A stretch of 64,000 bases of DNA from Afipia sp. OHSU_II-C1. GTDB lineage: Bacteria; Pseudomonadota; Alphaproteobacteria; Rhizobiales; Xanthobacteraceae. Below are positions 22,089 to 33,199 of this stretch, in pieces. Under the pieces are notes generated by a model. The model was not told the origin of the DNA. It did no database searches and saw nothing but the letters and a program-made list of their open reading frames with translations. Location: positions 1-64,000 of the forward strand of contig NZ_APJI01000019.1 in the NCBI RefSeq assembly GCF_000497575.1, in the 5' to 3' direction. A program made the position numbers and the translations under genes. Each line of letters starts with the position of its first letter. The first letter of the stretch is position 1.

Positions 22089-22116
22089 CGCGGCCCCGCA
22101 AGGAGCCGCGATTTTT
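22089..22116. terminator. Bidirectional terminator between the purQ operon and the chemoreceptor gene
   Basis: CGCGGC at 22089-22094 pairs with GCCGCG at 22105-22110, extendable with a mismatch. On the plus strand it is followed by ATTTTTT; on the minus strand it is followed by GTTTTCTTTTT. It can therefore end both convergent transcripts. Confidence 0.85.
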
Positions 22117-22122
22117 TCTGGA

Positions 22123-23472
22123 TCAGGCGCTGCGCAGGGTGGCCAGGAAGTGATCCACCTGGGTCCGCAACTGCTGGTTTTCAGCGGTGAGCGAACTGGC
22201 TGACGAATGCACGTCCGCAGCGGCGCGGCCGGTGTCTTCCGCGCCCTTGCTGACCATGACGATATTGGCGGCCACGTTCGACGATCCGGTCGCCGCAACC
22301 TGAATTCCGCTGGTGACCTCACGCGTCGCGGCGTTCTGCTGATCCACGGCCTCGAAGATCGCGCCGGCAATTTGCGAAATCGAACTGATCGTGCCGCTGA
22401 TCTCGGTGATGGCGCTGACGGTTTCACCGGTCGAGGCCTGCATGCCGACAATCTGGGTGCTGATCTCGTCCGTTGCCTTTGCGGTTTGCGAGGCGAGCGC
22501 CTTGACCTCCTGCGCAACGACGGCAAATCCCTTGCCGGCCTCACCCGCGCGGGCAGCCTCGATGGTCGCGTTGAGCGCGAGCAGGTTGGTTTGCTCGGCG
22601 ATGGCGTTGATCATCTTGATGACATCGCCGATGCGGGCGGCGGCTTCGCTGAGACCGGCCACCCGGCCGCTCGCGCCTTCCGCCTGCTTGACCGCATCGT
22701 TTGCGATCCGCAGCGATTCCTGAACCTGCCGCGATATCTCGGAGACCGAAGCGCTCATTTCCTCCGCGCCAGCCGCCACGGACTGCACGCTTTGCGACGC
22801 CTGTTCGGAGGCCGATGCGACGGAGCCCGACAGGGTCCGCGTCTGGTCGGCGGTTGATTTCAGCGTGTCGGCCGCCGCATTGAGATCTCGCGACGTCGTG
22901 CCGACGCGCCCCACGATCTGCGAAATGGTTTGTTCGAACTGCCCCGCAAGCCGTTCGAGAACGTCGCGCTTTTCGCGCTTGCCCGCATCCAGATAGACCG
23001 AGATGGCGAAATCCATGTCCAGCATCGCCGCGCCGACCACGGCTTCGATGATCGCGGCTTTCTTTTCGAGCAACGCCCGGCCGCCGAAACGCGCCGTGAC
23101 GCCGGTTTCGATTGCGGCAACAAGGCCGCCGATGATCTGCTTGTAGCCGCCGATGTACCAGCGCGGTTCAAGGCCGAGACGGTGATGGGTCTCCCCGATC
23201 CGCGTGACAGAGCGGACATAGTCGGCATCGAAGCGCCCGGACAGGATCATGTCCCAGTGGGCAAGCTGCGCAGCTTGCGCATGTGCGACGATCTCGGGGC
23301 GCGGGAACATCTTCTGGACGTCCGGAAACTTCGCGACGGTCCGATAGAACTGGTCGAGGATCGCTGGCAGCGCCGCCATGGCCATGGGGCGGACCTCGCG
23401 CAGCAGAGTGCGGGTCGTATCGTCAATTCCGATGAAGGCCATGCGGGCGGCGAGAGTGTCGGAAGGATTCAT
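22123..23472 (-). CDS. Globin-coupled soluble chemoreceptor (HemAT-like)
   Basis: A 449-residue protein without membrane helices. Residues 1 to about 170 form a protoglobin-type sensor globin, with the haem proximal histidine expected in [17 protein letters not shown] (His96 or 97). A long coiled coil follows, with the methyl-accepting signalling hairpin [19 protein letters not shown] near residue 295. It should sense oxygen or another gas and control CheA kinase from the cytoplasm. It sits alone, antisense between purQ and purL; no che genes are nearby. Confidence 0.92.
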   Translation of the reverse strand: MNPSDTLAARMAFIGIDDTTRTLLREVRPMAMAALPAILDQFYRTVAKFPDVQKMFPRPEIVAHAQAAQLAHWDMILSGRFDADYVRSVTRIGETHHRLGLEPRWYIGGYKQIIGGLVAAIETGVTARFGGRALLEKKAAIIEAVVGAAMLDMDFAISVYLDAGKREKRDVLERLAGQFEQTISQIVGRVGTTSRDLNAAADTLKSTADQTRTLSGSVASASEQASQSVQSVAAGAEEMSASVSEISRQVQESLRIANDAVKQAEGASGRVAGLSEAAARIGDVIKMINAIAEQTNLLALNATIEAARAGEAGKGFAVVAQEVKALASQTAKATDEISTQIVGMQASTGETVSAITEISGTISSISQIAGAIFEAVDQQNAATREVTSGIQVAATGSSNVAANIVMVSKGAEDTGRAAADVHSSASSLTAENQQLRTQVDHFLATLRSA

Positions 23473-23961
23473 GATGTCTGGGCCTGACTTAAAGCGTAGC
23501 GGTGCGTCTACCGCTTGCGGGGTGCAGGCAGTGGGTTACGCAGTCCGATGCGACGGAGTGAGCCGGGGCGCGTTGAAGGCGCGCTGGCCAGGCTACGCTA
23601 CGAAGGTTTGGTTAATGCGATCTAAATTTTGCGGGTCGCCGCCCGGTAACGACGTGATTTCAATCACTTTTCCTTTGTCTGCCAGCTGGCCATCGCGCCC
23701 ACGACCGGGAGGCCGGCCAGGTGCGGAGTTTTTTTGCGCACGGTCGTCCGAAGGCCCGAAAAGAGGGACGGGTGCTGCCCCCTCGAGCCCTCGGCAAGGG
23801 CCGCAGCAGGGGCTTTTTTAGCCGGGATTTCTCCCTATCTGATGCTTGCCGCAGGCCGGGCTGCCGTGCACAAAGAGGCCCGGAATCAAGCATATTCCGT
23901 CCATCCCGCACCTCCGGCCGCCCGGAGGGATGCCGAAGCATTTGACCGGAGCGCCGTCGCC
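23473..23961. other. Long upstream region of purL
   Basis: About 490 bp without a convincing gene. It includes a T7 run at about 23730-23736 after a GGCCAG/CTGGCC inverted motif, and a clear terminator-like hairpin at 23777-23819. A rightward transcript may start in this region and end at the hairpin, either as a leader that attenuates purL or as a small RNA. An open frame on the minus strand here has no start codon, so I do not call it. Confidence 0.45.
23777..23819 (+). terminator. Terminator-like hairpin upstream of purL
   Basis: An outer stem pairs GCCCCCT at 23777-23783 with AGGGGC at 23808-23813 (one bulged C). An inner stem pairs GCCCT at 23787-23791 with AGGGC at 23797-23801. Six T residues follow. 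It lies 143 bp before the purL start in the same direction, so it either ends an unannotated transcript or attenuates purL. Confidence 0.7.
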
Positions 23962-26175
<2,214 letters not shown>

Positions 26176-26188
26176 TCGCGCGCTGCGA

Positions 26189-27127
26189 TCATTTCCTGCT
26201 CTGGCGCGTTCGCCGTCGCGGCGTCTCCTGCCGCGACGCCATGAATGCCTTCGCCACATCGATGAACCGCGCCGCCAATGGCGACAGGTGATCCTCGCGC
26301 CAGACCAGCGAGATATCGAGCGTCGCGGTCGCATCCGCAATTTCCAGCGATACGATTCCCGGCGGCAGGGTCGGGATGAAGGATGCATCGAGGATCGTGC
26401 AGCCGAATCCTGACCGCACCAGTTGCAGCAGCACCGGCACGTCGTCGGCTTCCTCGGCAATTGAGAGTGAGAGTCCGCGCTCTGCGATCAGCCCGTTGAC
26501 GAGCGCGCGGAAGCCGCGCCATCGCCGCGCGGTGCCGATCACCAGCGGAGAGGTTGACAGCGTTTCCAGCGTGATTGTCGGCTTCTCTGCCCATGGATGA
26601 CTCGCGGGGATCAGTGCGACCAGCCGTTCGCGCGAGATGGGCATGGCTTGCAGCGGCGGCGCGGCGACATTCGACATGATGAAGCCGAGATCGAGCGTGC
26701 CTTCCTCAAAGGCTGCGGCCTGTTCGGACGAGGCGAGCAGACGCAGGCCGACCTGCGCCTGCGGATGATGTTTGCGAAACTCGATGATGATGTCGGACAT
26801 CGGGCCGGTCGCTGCGAAGGTCGAATAGCCCACACTGACCGTGCCGCTCAGGCCCTGCGCGACGCGTTCCGCGTGCATGGTGGCCCGCGCCAGCCGCTGC
26901 ATGGCATCGGCGCTCTCCCGGTAAAGCACTTCGCCCGCGGGCGTCAGCGTGACCCGGCGGGTCGATCGCTCGAACAGCGCGAAGCCCAATTGACGTTCCA
27001 GATCCCGGATGGCGCGGCTGAGCGCGGGCTGGGCGATGCCAAGCTGCTCGGCAGCCTTGCGAAAGCTCAGCGTTTCGCCGACGGCGAGAAAGTACGGAAT
27101 TCTGGCGGGCAGCAGGGGACGGGTCAT
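26189..27127 (-). CDS. LysR-family transcriptional regulator
   Basis: A 312-residue regulator. The N-terminal winged helix is typical: LSFRKAAEQLGIAQPALSRA then RDLERQLGFALFERSTRRV. The effector domain begins near residue 92 (GTVSVGYSTFAATGPMSDII). It is divergent from the gamma-glutamyltransferase gene and faces a palindrome at 27152-27174, so it most likely controls that gene and its own. The inducer is unknown; a glutathione-like or gamma-glutamyl compound is a guess from context. Confidence 0.9.
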   Translation of the reverse strand: MTRPLLPARIPYFLAVGETLSFRKAAEQLGIAQPALSRAIRDLERQLGFALFERSTRRVTLTPAGEVLYRESADAMQRLARATMHAERVAQGLSGTVSVGYSTFAATGPMSDIIIEFRKHHPQAQVGLRLLASSEQAAAFEEGTLDLGFIMSNVAAPPLQAMPISRERLVALIPASHPWAEKPTITLETLSTSPLVIGTARRWRGFRALVNGLIAERGLSLSIAEEADDVPVLLQLVRSGFGCTILDASFIPTLPPGIVSLEIADATATLDISLVWREDHLSPLAARFIDVAKAFMASRQETPRRRTRQSRK

Positions 27128-27151
27128 GGAAAGAGATCGCGGACGGTTCCA

Positions 27152-27174
27152 ATTGTTGCCTTAAAGGCATCAAT
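27152..27174. promoter_or_regulatory. Candidate LysR operator
   Basis: A 23-bp palindrome, ATTGTTGCCTT-A-AAGGCATCAAT, symmetric about 27163 with ten of eleven base pairs matching. It lies 25 bp upstream of the LysR start codon and 129 bp upstream of the transferase gene. Its size and position suit a LysR recognition site. Confidence 0.65.
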
Positions 27175-27302
27175 CACAGCTTGATTGGTATTGGACAGGC
27201 ATGAATGCCATCTGTCAAACCGGTCCGTATCGATCCGCGGGGCGAGGGTTTGCCCTGCTTCGCCGCGCGCGGCGCAACCACAAGAAACGCAGGGGAGAGA
27301 CC

Positions 27303-28916
27303 ATGCCCAAAGGCAAGGAGATGATCGTTGCGGCGCAGGCCGAAGCGGCGGAAGCCGGAGCGGATATGTTGCGGGCCGGTGGCAACGCCATCGATGCGGC
27401 AATTGCCTGCGCGCTGGTTCAGGGCGTTGTCGATCCGCTGATGACCGGCATCGCGGGCTTCGGCAGCGCCGGCATCTATTTTCCCGGACAGAACTTCCAT
27501 CAGTATCTCGATTTCCATGCGCCCGCGCCGGCGGCGGCACGTCCCGACATGTGGGCCGATCTGATCGAAGGCGAGGCGCGCGACGGTTACGGCTTCATCC
27601 TGCGCGGCAAGGTGAACGACCTCGGCTACCAGTCGATCTGCGTGCCCGCGTCGCTGAAGGCCTACTACGAGGCGCATTCGCGGTTCGGTATGCTGCCGTG
27701 GCGTGAGATCGTTGCGCCAGCGATCGCATGGGCCGAACGCGGCTGGATGGTGCGTCCGCATGTCGAACTGTTCTGGTCCGATCCTGGCATCATGGACCGC
27801 GCCTCGGGTATCGATCGTCTCTCGTTCACCGCCTCGGGGCGGAAGCTCTATTGCCGCGACGACGGCAGCTACAAGCGCGTCGGCGATGTCGTCAAAAATC
27901 CGGACTATGCGCAGACCCTGCGGATGATCGCCGAAGGCGGCTCTGACGTGTTCTATCGCGGCGAACTCGCGAAGCGCATCGCCGCCGACATGAAGGCGAA
28001 TGGCGGCCTGATCACCGAAGACGATCTCGCGAACTACCAGCCGCGATGGTGTGAGCCGCTGCGCGGCCAGTATCGCGGCTATGAGGTCACGACCAACAAT
28101 CCGCCGGGCGGCGGTGTCATGCTGCTCGAGATGCTCAACGTGCTGGAGAACTTCGATCTCTCCACGCTCGGGCACAACAGCGTCGAATATCTGCGCGTGG
28201 TCTGCGAGGCGATGAAGCGTGCGACCGCCGACAAAGACCGTTTCCTGGGCGATCCGGGATTCCTTGATATTCCCGTCGGCAAGCTGACGTCGAAAGACTA
28301 TGCCGCGACGATGGCCGCCGAGATCAAGCAGCGTATCAAGGGCGACGTGCCGCGCTTCAATTCGGGTCATCCGTCGAAGGACACCACGCATGTCTCGGTG
28401 GTCGACCGTGAAGGCAACTGCGTGACCATGACGCATTCGCTCGGCATGCCGTCCGGTGTCATCACCGAGGGCCTTGGCTTCATCTACAACGGTTGCATGG
28501 GCGTGTTCGATCCGCGGCCGGGTCGCCCCGGATCGGTCGCGCCGGGCAAGGCGCGCTTCACCTCGGTGGTTCCGTCCATCGTTTTCAAGGATAGCAAGCC
28601 GTATCTCGTGATCGGTGCGCCGGGCGCAACGCAGATCGCCATGGGCGTGCTGCAGGCCATTCTCAACGTGCTCGATTTCGGCATGACCATGACCGAAGCG
28701 GTGAGCGCGCCGCGCTTCTCCGCGACCAGCAACGCCATCGACGTCTCCAACCGCATCGTCCACGGCGTGACGCGCGAACTTGAAGCCGATGGCTACGAGG
28801 TGATCCGCAGCCCTTACACGTTCGGCTTCGCAGCTGTGCACGGCATTCGGATCGACGACGACAAACTCGACGGCGGCGCAGACCCCGGACATGACGGCAT
28901 CGCGCTGCCGGTCTGA
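27303..28916 (+). CDS. Gamma-glutamyltransferase-family Ntn hydrolase
   Basis: A 537-residue GGT-family protein. The expected autocleavage and nucleophile site is the Thr pair in KDTTHVSVVDREGN, and the downstream Gly-rich substrate motif is conserved. The start at 27303 has a GGGGAG ribosome-binding site; the frame opens at 27201. Unlike classical periplasmic GGT, the N-terminus MPKGKEMIVAAQAEAAEAG shows no signal peptide, so it may act in the cytoplasm. Substrates could be glutathione or other gamma-glutamyl or acyl amides. A binding-protein gene follows after 37 bp. Confidence 0.85.
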   Translation: MPKGKEMIVAAQAEAAEAGADMLRAGGNAIDAAIACALVQGVVDPLMTGIAGFGSAGIYFPGQNFHQYLDFHAPAPAAARPDMWADLIEGEARDGYGFILRGKVNDLGYQSICVPASLKAYYEAHSRFGMLPWREIVAPAIAWAERGWMVRPHVELFWSDPGIMDRASGIDRLSFTASGRKLYCRDDGSYKRVGDVVKNPDYAQTLRMIAEGGSDVFYRGELAKRIAADMKANGGLITEDDLANYQPRWCEPLRGQYRGYEVTTNNPPGGGVMLLEMLNVLENFDLSTLGHNSVEYLRVVCEAMKRATADKDRFLGDPGFLDIPVGKLTSKDYAATMAAEIKQRIKGDVPRFNSGHPSKDTTHVSVVDREGNCVTMTHSLGMPSGVITEGLGFIYNGCMGVFDPRPGRPGSVAPGKARFTSVVPSIVFKDSKPYLVIGAPGATQIAMGVLQAILNVLDFGMTMTEAVSAPRFSATSNAIDVSNRIVHGVTRELEADGYEVIRSPYTFGFAAVHGIRIDDDKLDGGADPGHDGIALPV

Positions 28917-28953
28917 CGCCAAACAACAGAATTCAGAGGGAGGACAAACTATC

Positions 28954-30165
28954 GTGAGAACAACAAGGATCGGACTGACTGTCGCGGCGATGCTGATGGC
29001 AGGCAGCGCGGCGCAGGCGCAGGTCTCTGACGACGCGGTGAAGATCGGCGTGCTGACCGATCATTCGGGCGGTTTCGCCTATCTGGTCGGCAAGCACTCC
29101 GTTGAGGCGACGCAGATGGCGGTCGATGATTTCGGCGGCAAGGTGCTCGGCAAGCCGATCAGCGTCGTCACCGCCGACCATCAGAACAAGGCTGACATTG
29201 CGTCCGCCATCAGCCGCAAGTGGTTCGAGACCGAGGGCGTCGACACCATCACCGACGTCGCGGGTTCAGCCGTGGCGCTGGCGACCCAGGAAATCGCGCG
29301 CTCGCGCGGCAAGGTGCTGCTGATCTCCGGCGCTGCGACCACCGAACTCACCGGCAAGGCCTGTTCGGAGACGACGTCGCAGTGGAGCTACGACACCTAT
29401 GCGTTCGCCAAAGGCACGGCCAGCCAGGTCACCAAGCAGGGCGGCGATAGCTGGTATTTCCTGACCAGCGATTACGCGTTCGGTCATTCGCTCCAGCGCG
29501 ATGCCAGCCGTTTTGTCGAGGTCAGCGGCGGCAAGGTGCTGGGCAGCGTGCGCTTTCCGTTCGGCTCGCCGGATTTCTCGTCGTTCCTGCTGCAGGCGCA
29601 AGCCTCGAAGGCCAAGGTGATCGGGCTTGCGATGTCGGGCGCTGACCTTCTGAGCGCGGTCAAGCAGGCGCGCGAGTTCGGCATCGTGCAGTCCGGGCAG
29701 AACCTCGCCAGCCTCGTCATCTACATCAACGATATCGAAGGTGTGGGCCTGAACGTCGCGCAGGGCCTGACGCTGACGACCTCGTTCTACTGGGACGCCA
29801 ACGACGAAACCCGCGCCTGGGCCAAGCGGTTCATGGAGCGCTCGGGCGGCTTCATCCCGAACCTCATCACGGCAGGCACCTATGCCTCCGTGCTTCACTA
29901 TCTGAAGGCGGTGGAGGCTGCCGGGACCGACGAGGGCAAGGCGGTGGCCGCCAAGATGAAGGAAATGCCGGTCAACGATTTCTACAACAAGAACGTCCAG
30001 ATCCGGGCGGACGGCCGGGTGATGCACAAGACCTTCCTGATGAAGGTGAAGTCACCGGCGGATTCGAAATATCGCGGCGATTTCTATCAGCAACTGGCTG
30101 CGATGTCGGGCGACGAGTCGTTCAAGCCGCTGGCTGAGAGCGAATGCCCTCTCGTTAAAAAGTAG
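28954..30165 (+). CDS. Periplasmic type I binding protein (branched-chain amino acid type)
   Basis: A 403-residue secreted receptor of the LivJ/amide-binding fold. A signal peptide (residues 1 to about 23, ending AQAQ) is followed by VKIGVLTDHSGGFAYLVGKH, the usual first strand and ligand loop. The start is a GTG at 28954 with GGGAGG ten bases upstream; the frame opens at 28891. No permease or ATPase gene adjoins it, so it must borrow a transporter from elsewhere. Its place behind the GGT-family gene suggests that it imports that enzyme's substrate. Confidence 0.86.
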   Translation: MRTTRIGLTVAAMLMAGSAAQAQVSDDAVKIGVLTDHSGGFAYLVGKHSVEATQMAVDDFGGKVLGKPISVVTADHQNKADIASAISRKWFETEGVDTITDVAGSAVALATQEIARSRGKVLLISGAATTELTGKACSETTSQWSYDTYAFAKGTASQVTKQGGDSWYFLTSDYAFGHSLQRDASRFVEVSGGKVLGSVRFPFGSPDFSSFLLQAQASKAKVIGLAMSGADLLSAVKQAREFGIVQSGQNLASLVIYINDIEGVGLNVAQGLTLTTSFYWDANDETRAWAKRFMERSGGFIPNLITAGTYASVLHYLKAVEAAGTDEGKAVAAKMKEMPVNDFYNKNVQIRADGRVMHKTFLMKVKSPADSKYRGDFYQQLAAMSGDESFKPLAESECPLVKK

Positions 30166-30186
30166 AAACGGAAGTATCCCGACTTT

Positions 30187-30217
30187 GCCCGCCGGCGACA
30201 CTCCGGCGGGCATTTTT
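30187..30217 (+). terminator. Terminator after the binding-protein gene
   Basis: A perfect 9-bp stem (GCCCGCCGG at 30187-30195 with its complement at 30203-30211), 7-nt loop, followed by ATTTTTG. It ends the transferase/binding-protein transcript and lies before a convergent gene. Confidence 0.9.
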
Positions 30218-30227
30218 GTTTGGAAAG

Positions 30228-30596
30228 CTAAATTTCCTCGATCGTGACCTTGTTGGGGTAAAACGCCAGATGCCCTTCGATCTCTTTCACCGATTCATAG
30301 GGCGTCTCGTAGGTCCAGATCGCGTTTTCCAGCGTCTGGCCGCCTGACACGATGCTGAAATAGCTCGCGTCGCCTTTGTAGGGACAATATGTGCTGTGGT
30401 CCGTCCGCTTTAGCTTGCCGGCATTGGCATCGGCGCGGGGAATATACTGGACGGCAGGGTAGCCTGCCTCTTTGAGCGTCAGGGCGTGGCTGGTTTCGGC
30501 GATCACCTCGCCACCGACGCTGACTCGGACCCGTTTGGGGTTCTCTGCGATTGTAATCGGGTGGTCCGGGCCTGGAATCTTCATACGAATGTTCAT
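30228..30596 (-). CDS. DUF427 domain protein
   Basis: A 122-residue protein covering a single DUF427 domain. The pattern STYCPYKGDASYFS, followed by IWTYETPYESVKEIEGHLAFYP, is characteristic of this fold. The biochemical role is not established. The start at 30596 has an AGGAAG site; the open frame reaches 30686. It is divergent from the bolA gene. Confidence 0.85.
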   Translation of the reverse strand: MNIRMKIPGPDHPITIAENPKRVRVSVGGEVIAETSHALTLKEAGYPAVQYIPRADANAGKLKRTDHSTYCPYKGDASYFSIVSGGQTLENAIWTYETPYESVKEIEGHLAFYPNKVTIEEI

Positions 30597-30739
30597 GGCG
30601 GGCTTCCTGTTGAGAGCCACAATATAGGAGCTATCTTCCGCAATGCTCGCGTGACGGCGCGGGTTGTGCGGGCTAGAATCAGGCATATTTCGTGCGTTGA
30701 GTGAGCCGGGTACGGCTCAACATGAGGAGATTCAAAGAC

Positions 30740-30976
30740 ATGCCAATGGACGCGCGGGACATCGAAACGATGATCAAGGCTGCCTTGCCTGACGCGCAGG
30801 TCACCATCCGCGATCTCGCCGGAGACGGCGATCACTACGCGGCCACCGTCATCTCGGAATCCTTCCGCGGCAAGTCGCGGGTGCAGCAGCACCAGATCGT
30901 CTATCAGTCGCTGAAGGGACAGATGGGTGGTGTGCTGCATGCGCTGGCGTTGCAGACGGGTGTGCCTGACGCCTGA
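30740..30976 (+). CDS. BolA/IbaG-family protein
   Basis: A 78-residue BolA-type protein with the class II KH-like fold. It contains the GDGDHYAATVISESFRGKSR segment and the conserved C-terminal VYQSLKGQMGGVLHALAL. BolA proteins bind a 2Fe-2S cluster jointly with CGFS monothiol glutaredoxins; a gene for such a glutaredoxin (grxD) lies 3.8 kb downstream. The ATG at 30740 has a GAGGAG site. LtrA follows after 21 bp. Confidence 0.9.
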   Translation: MPMDARDIETMIKAALPDAQVTIRDLAGDGDHYAATVISESFRGKSRVQQHQIVYQSLKGQMGGVLHALALQTGVPDA

Positions 30977-30997
30977 TCGACGAAAGCGGGGGCCGCC

Positions 30998-32179
30998 GTG
31001 TCGACAAAGAGGACATTGCTGCGGGCGCGGACGCCGCACCAGCATCATCGCGTCACCTACGTCGAACTGTTCTTCGATCTGGTGTTTGTTTTCGCCATCA
31101 CGCAGCTTTCCCACACGCTGCTGGCACACTTCACGCCGCTGGGCGTCTTGCAGACGACGATTCTGTTTCTGGCGGTCTGGTGGGTGTGGATCTTCACATC
31201 CTGGATCACCAATTGGCTTGACCCGGAGCGCACACCGATCCGGGTGATGCTGTTCGGGCTGATGGTCGCCGGGCTGCTGCTGTCCACCTCCATTCCCAAG
31301 GCGTTTGAAAGCCGGGGGCTGGCGTTCGCGCTGGCCTTTGTCGTCATGCAGGTGGGGCGCTCCGCTTTCACGTTCTGGTCGATTCCCAAATCCGAGCCCG
31401 GTCTGCGCATGAATCTGCTGCGCATCACCCTGTGGCTTGCCTGCAGCGGCGTATTCTGGATCGCGGGCGGGCTGGCTGAGGGGCAGGCGCGACTTCTTCT
31501 GTGGATCGTCGCGGTGGCGATCGAATATTGCGGACCAATGATGCGATTCCGGTTTCCCGGCCTGGGGGCGACGCCGCTCGCGGATTGGGAGGTCGAGGGT
31601 GGCCATATGGCCGAGCGTTGCGCGCTGTTCATCATCATCGCGCTCGGCGAATCCATCGTGGTGACCGGAGCCACCTTCGCGGAAGCTTCATGGACCGCCC
31701 CGACGGTCATGGGTTTCATCGTCGCGCTGATCGGCAGCATTGCGATGTGGTGGGTTTATTTCCATATCGGTGCCGAAGCGGGGGCGGAACACATCTCGCA
31801 TTCCGACGAAACGGGAAAGCTGGCGCGGCTGGCCTACACGTATCTGCATCTGCCGATTGTTGCGGGGATCGTGGTGTCGGCGGTGGGCGACGAATTACTC
31901 TTGGCGCATCCCGCGGGACATACGGACACCAAGGCTATACTCAGCATCATCGGCGGGCCGCTGCTGTTTCTGATCGGCACGATCTTGTTCAAGCGCAGCA
32001 TCCGCGGCATCTTTCAGCTCTCGCACCTCGTCGGTATCGGTCTGCTGGTCGTGCTGATCCCGTTCGCGCATTCGTTGTCACCGCTGCTGTTATCAACGGC
32101 AACGACGGTGGTCATGCTGATCGTCGCAGCCTGGGAAGCGATCTCGCTCGGCTCCGGGACGAAGGAAGACGAGATCTAG
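30998..32179 (+). CDS. Low temperature requirement A (LtrA) family membrane protein
   Basis: A 393-residue protein with about ten to twelve hydrophobic helices. The N-terminal HHRVTYVELFFDLVFVFAIT and the central ERCALFIIIALGESIVVTGA are signatures of the LtrA family. The family name comes from a Listeria cold-sensitive mutant; the transported or bound compound is unknown. The start is a GTG at 30998 after a G-rich ribosome-binding site. It probably shares a transcript with the bolA gene. Confidence 0.87.
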   Translation: MSTKRTLLRARTPHQHHRVTYVELFFDLVFVFAITQLSHTLLAHFTPLGVLQTTILFLAVWWVWIFTSWITNWLDPERTPIRVMLFGLMVAGLLLSTSIPKAFESRGLAFALAFVVMQVGRSAFTFWSIPKSEPGLRMNLLRITLWLACSGVFWIAGGLAEGQARLLLWIVAVAIEYCGPMMRFRFPGLGATPLADWEVEGGHMAERCALFIIIALGESIVVTGATFAEASWTAPTVMGFIVALIGSIAMWWVYFHIGAEAGAEHISHSDETGKLARLAYTYLHLPIVAGIVVSAVGDELLLAHPAGHTDTKAILSIIGGPLLFLIGTILFKRSIRGIFQLSHLVGIGLLVVLIPFAHSLSPLLLSTATTVVMLIVAAWEAISLGSGTKEDEI

Positions 32180-32205
32180 AGGTTGGCCGCTCCCACCTCG
32201 CGGGC

Positions 32206-33177
32206 TTATGCCTGCGCCACCAGCGCGTGAACCGAAAACATTCCGTCGGGATCGGTCCATGACGCGCGCGGCGTCCATCCCGAACTGCGCGCCAGATCCG
32301 TAAAGCGCTTGATGCTATATTTATAGCTGCTTTCGGTGTGGATCGTCTCGCCGGTACGGAACGTCGCCGTGTGATCCAGCACCCGCACGGTCTGTGGCTT
32401 GCGGCTGATCAGATGCATCTCGATGCGATGGCGCTCGCGGTTGTAGATCGCACTGTGCTTGAATCCGTCGAGATCGAGATTGCCGCCGAGTTCACGATTG
32501 ATGCGCGCCAGCACATTGAGATTGAACTGGCCGGTCACGCCTGCCGAGTCGTTGTAGGCGTCGTGAAGCACGCGCTCGTCCTTCTCTAGGTCAACGCCAA
32601 CGATCAGCGTCGCGCCTTCGCCGAGAATGGCGCGGGCGCTGCGCAGGAAGGTACGGGCTTCGTGCGGGTCGAAGTTGCCGATGGTCGAGCCCGGAAAGAA
32701 GCCCACCTTGGGCATGTCCTTCACTTCCGGCGGCAGTTCGAACGGTTTGGTGAAATCGGCTGTCACCGGATAGACCGCGAGATCGGGGAAGTCCCCGCGC
32801 AGCGCGCTGGCCTGACCGTTGAGGAAATCGCCGGAGATATCCACCGGAACATAAGCCTTGAAGGCGCACTGCTTGAGCAGCAGGCGCACCTTGGTTGTGG
32901 CGCCGGCGCCGAATTCCACCAGCGCCGCGTTGGCCGGGATCGCCGCTGCAATTTCCTCGCCGCGGTCGCGCAGAATGCGCAGTTCGGTGCGGGTCGGATA
33001 GTATTCCGGCAGCAGCGTGATCTGCTCGAACAGTTTCGAGCCTGCCTCGTCGTAAAAGTATTTTGGCGACAGTTTTTTCGGCTGTTGCGACAAACCTGCG
33101 ATCACGTCCTGCGCGAAAGAATGGTCAATCTGATCGTGGTGCGGGGCGTCGGCCCGCGTGTTGACATGCACATTCAT
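32206..33177 (-). CDS. egtD: L-histidine N(alpha)-methyltransferase EgtD
   Basis: A 323-residue SAM-dependent enzyme that trimethylates histidine to hercynine, the first step of ergothioneine synthesis. The segments KYFYDEAGSKLFEQIT, EFGAGATTKVRLLL (SAM site) and FFPGSTIGNFDPHEA are typical, as is the C-terminal ESSYKYSIKRF. It lies 22 bp downstream of egtB and is the second gene of the pair. Confidence 0.95.
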   Translation of the reverse strand: MNVHVNTRADAPHHDQIDHSFAQDVIAGLSQQPKKLSPKYFYDEAGSKLFEQITLLPEYYPTRTELRILRDRGEEIAAAIPANAALVEFGAGATTKVRLLLKQCAFKAYVPVDISGDFLNGQASALRGDFPDLAVYPVTADFTKPFELPPEVKDMPKVGFFPGSTIGNFDPHEARTFLRSARAILGEGATLIVGVDLEKDERVLHDAYNDSAGVTGQFNLNVLARINRELGGNLDLDGFKHSAIYNRERHRIEMHLISRKPQTVRVLDHTATFRTGETIHTESSYKYSIKRFTDLARSSGWTPRASWTDPDGMFSVHALVAQA

Positions 33178-33199
33178 GACGATCTCGTGTGTTCAGGGT

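Noticed and set aside
23595-23815. Minus-strand frame upstream of purL ending in a peptide like [15 protein letters not shown]
   Set aside because: The stretch looks somewhat protein-like, but no start codon lies in frame upstream of it, and it overlaps the terminator hairpin.
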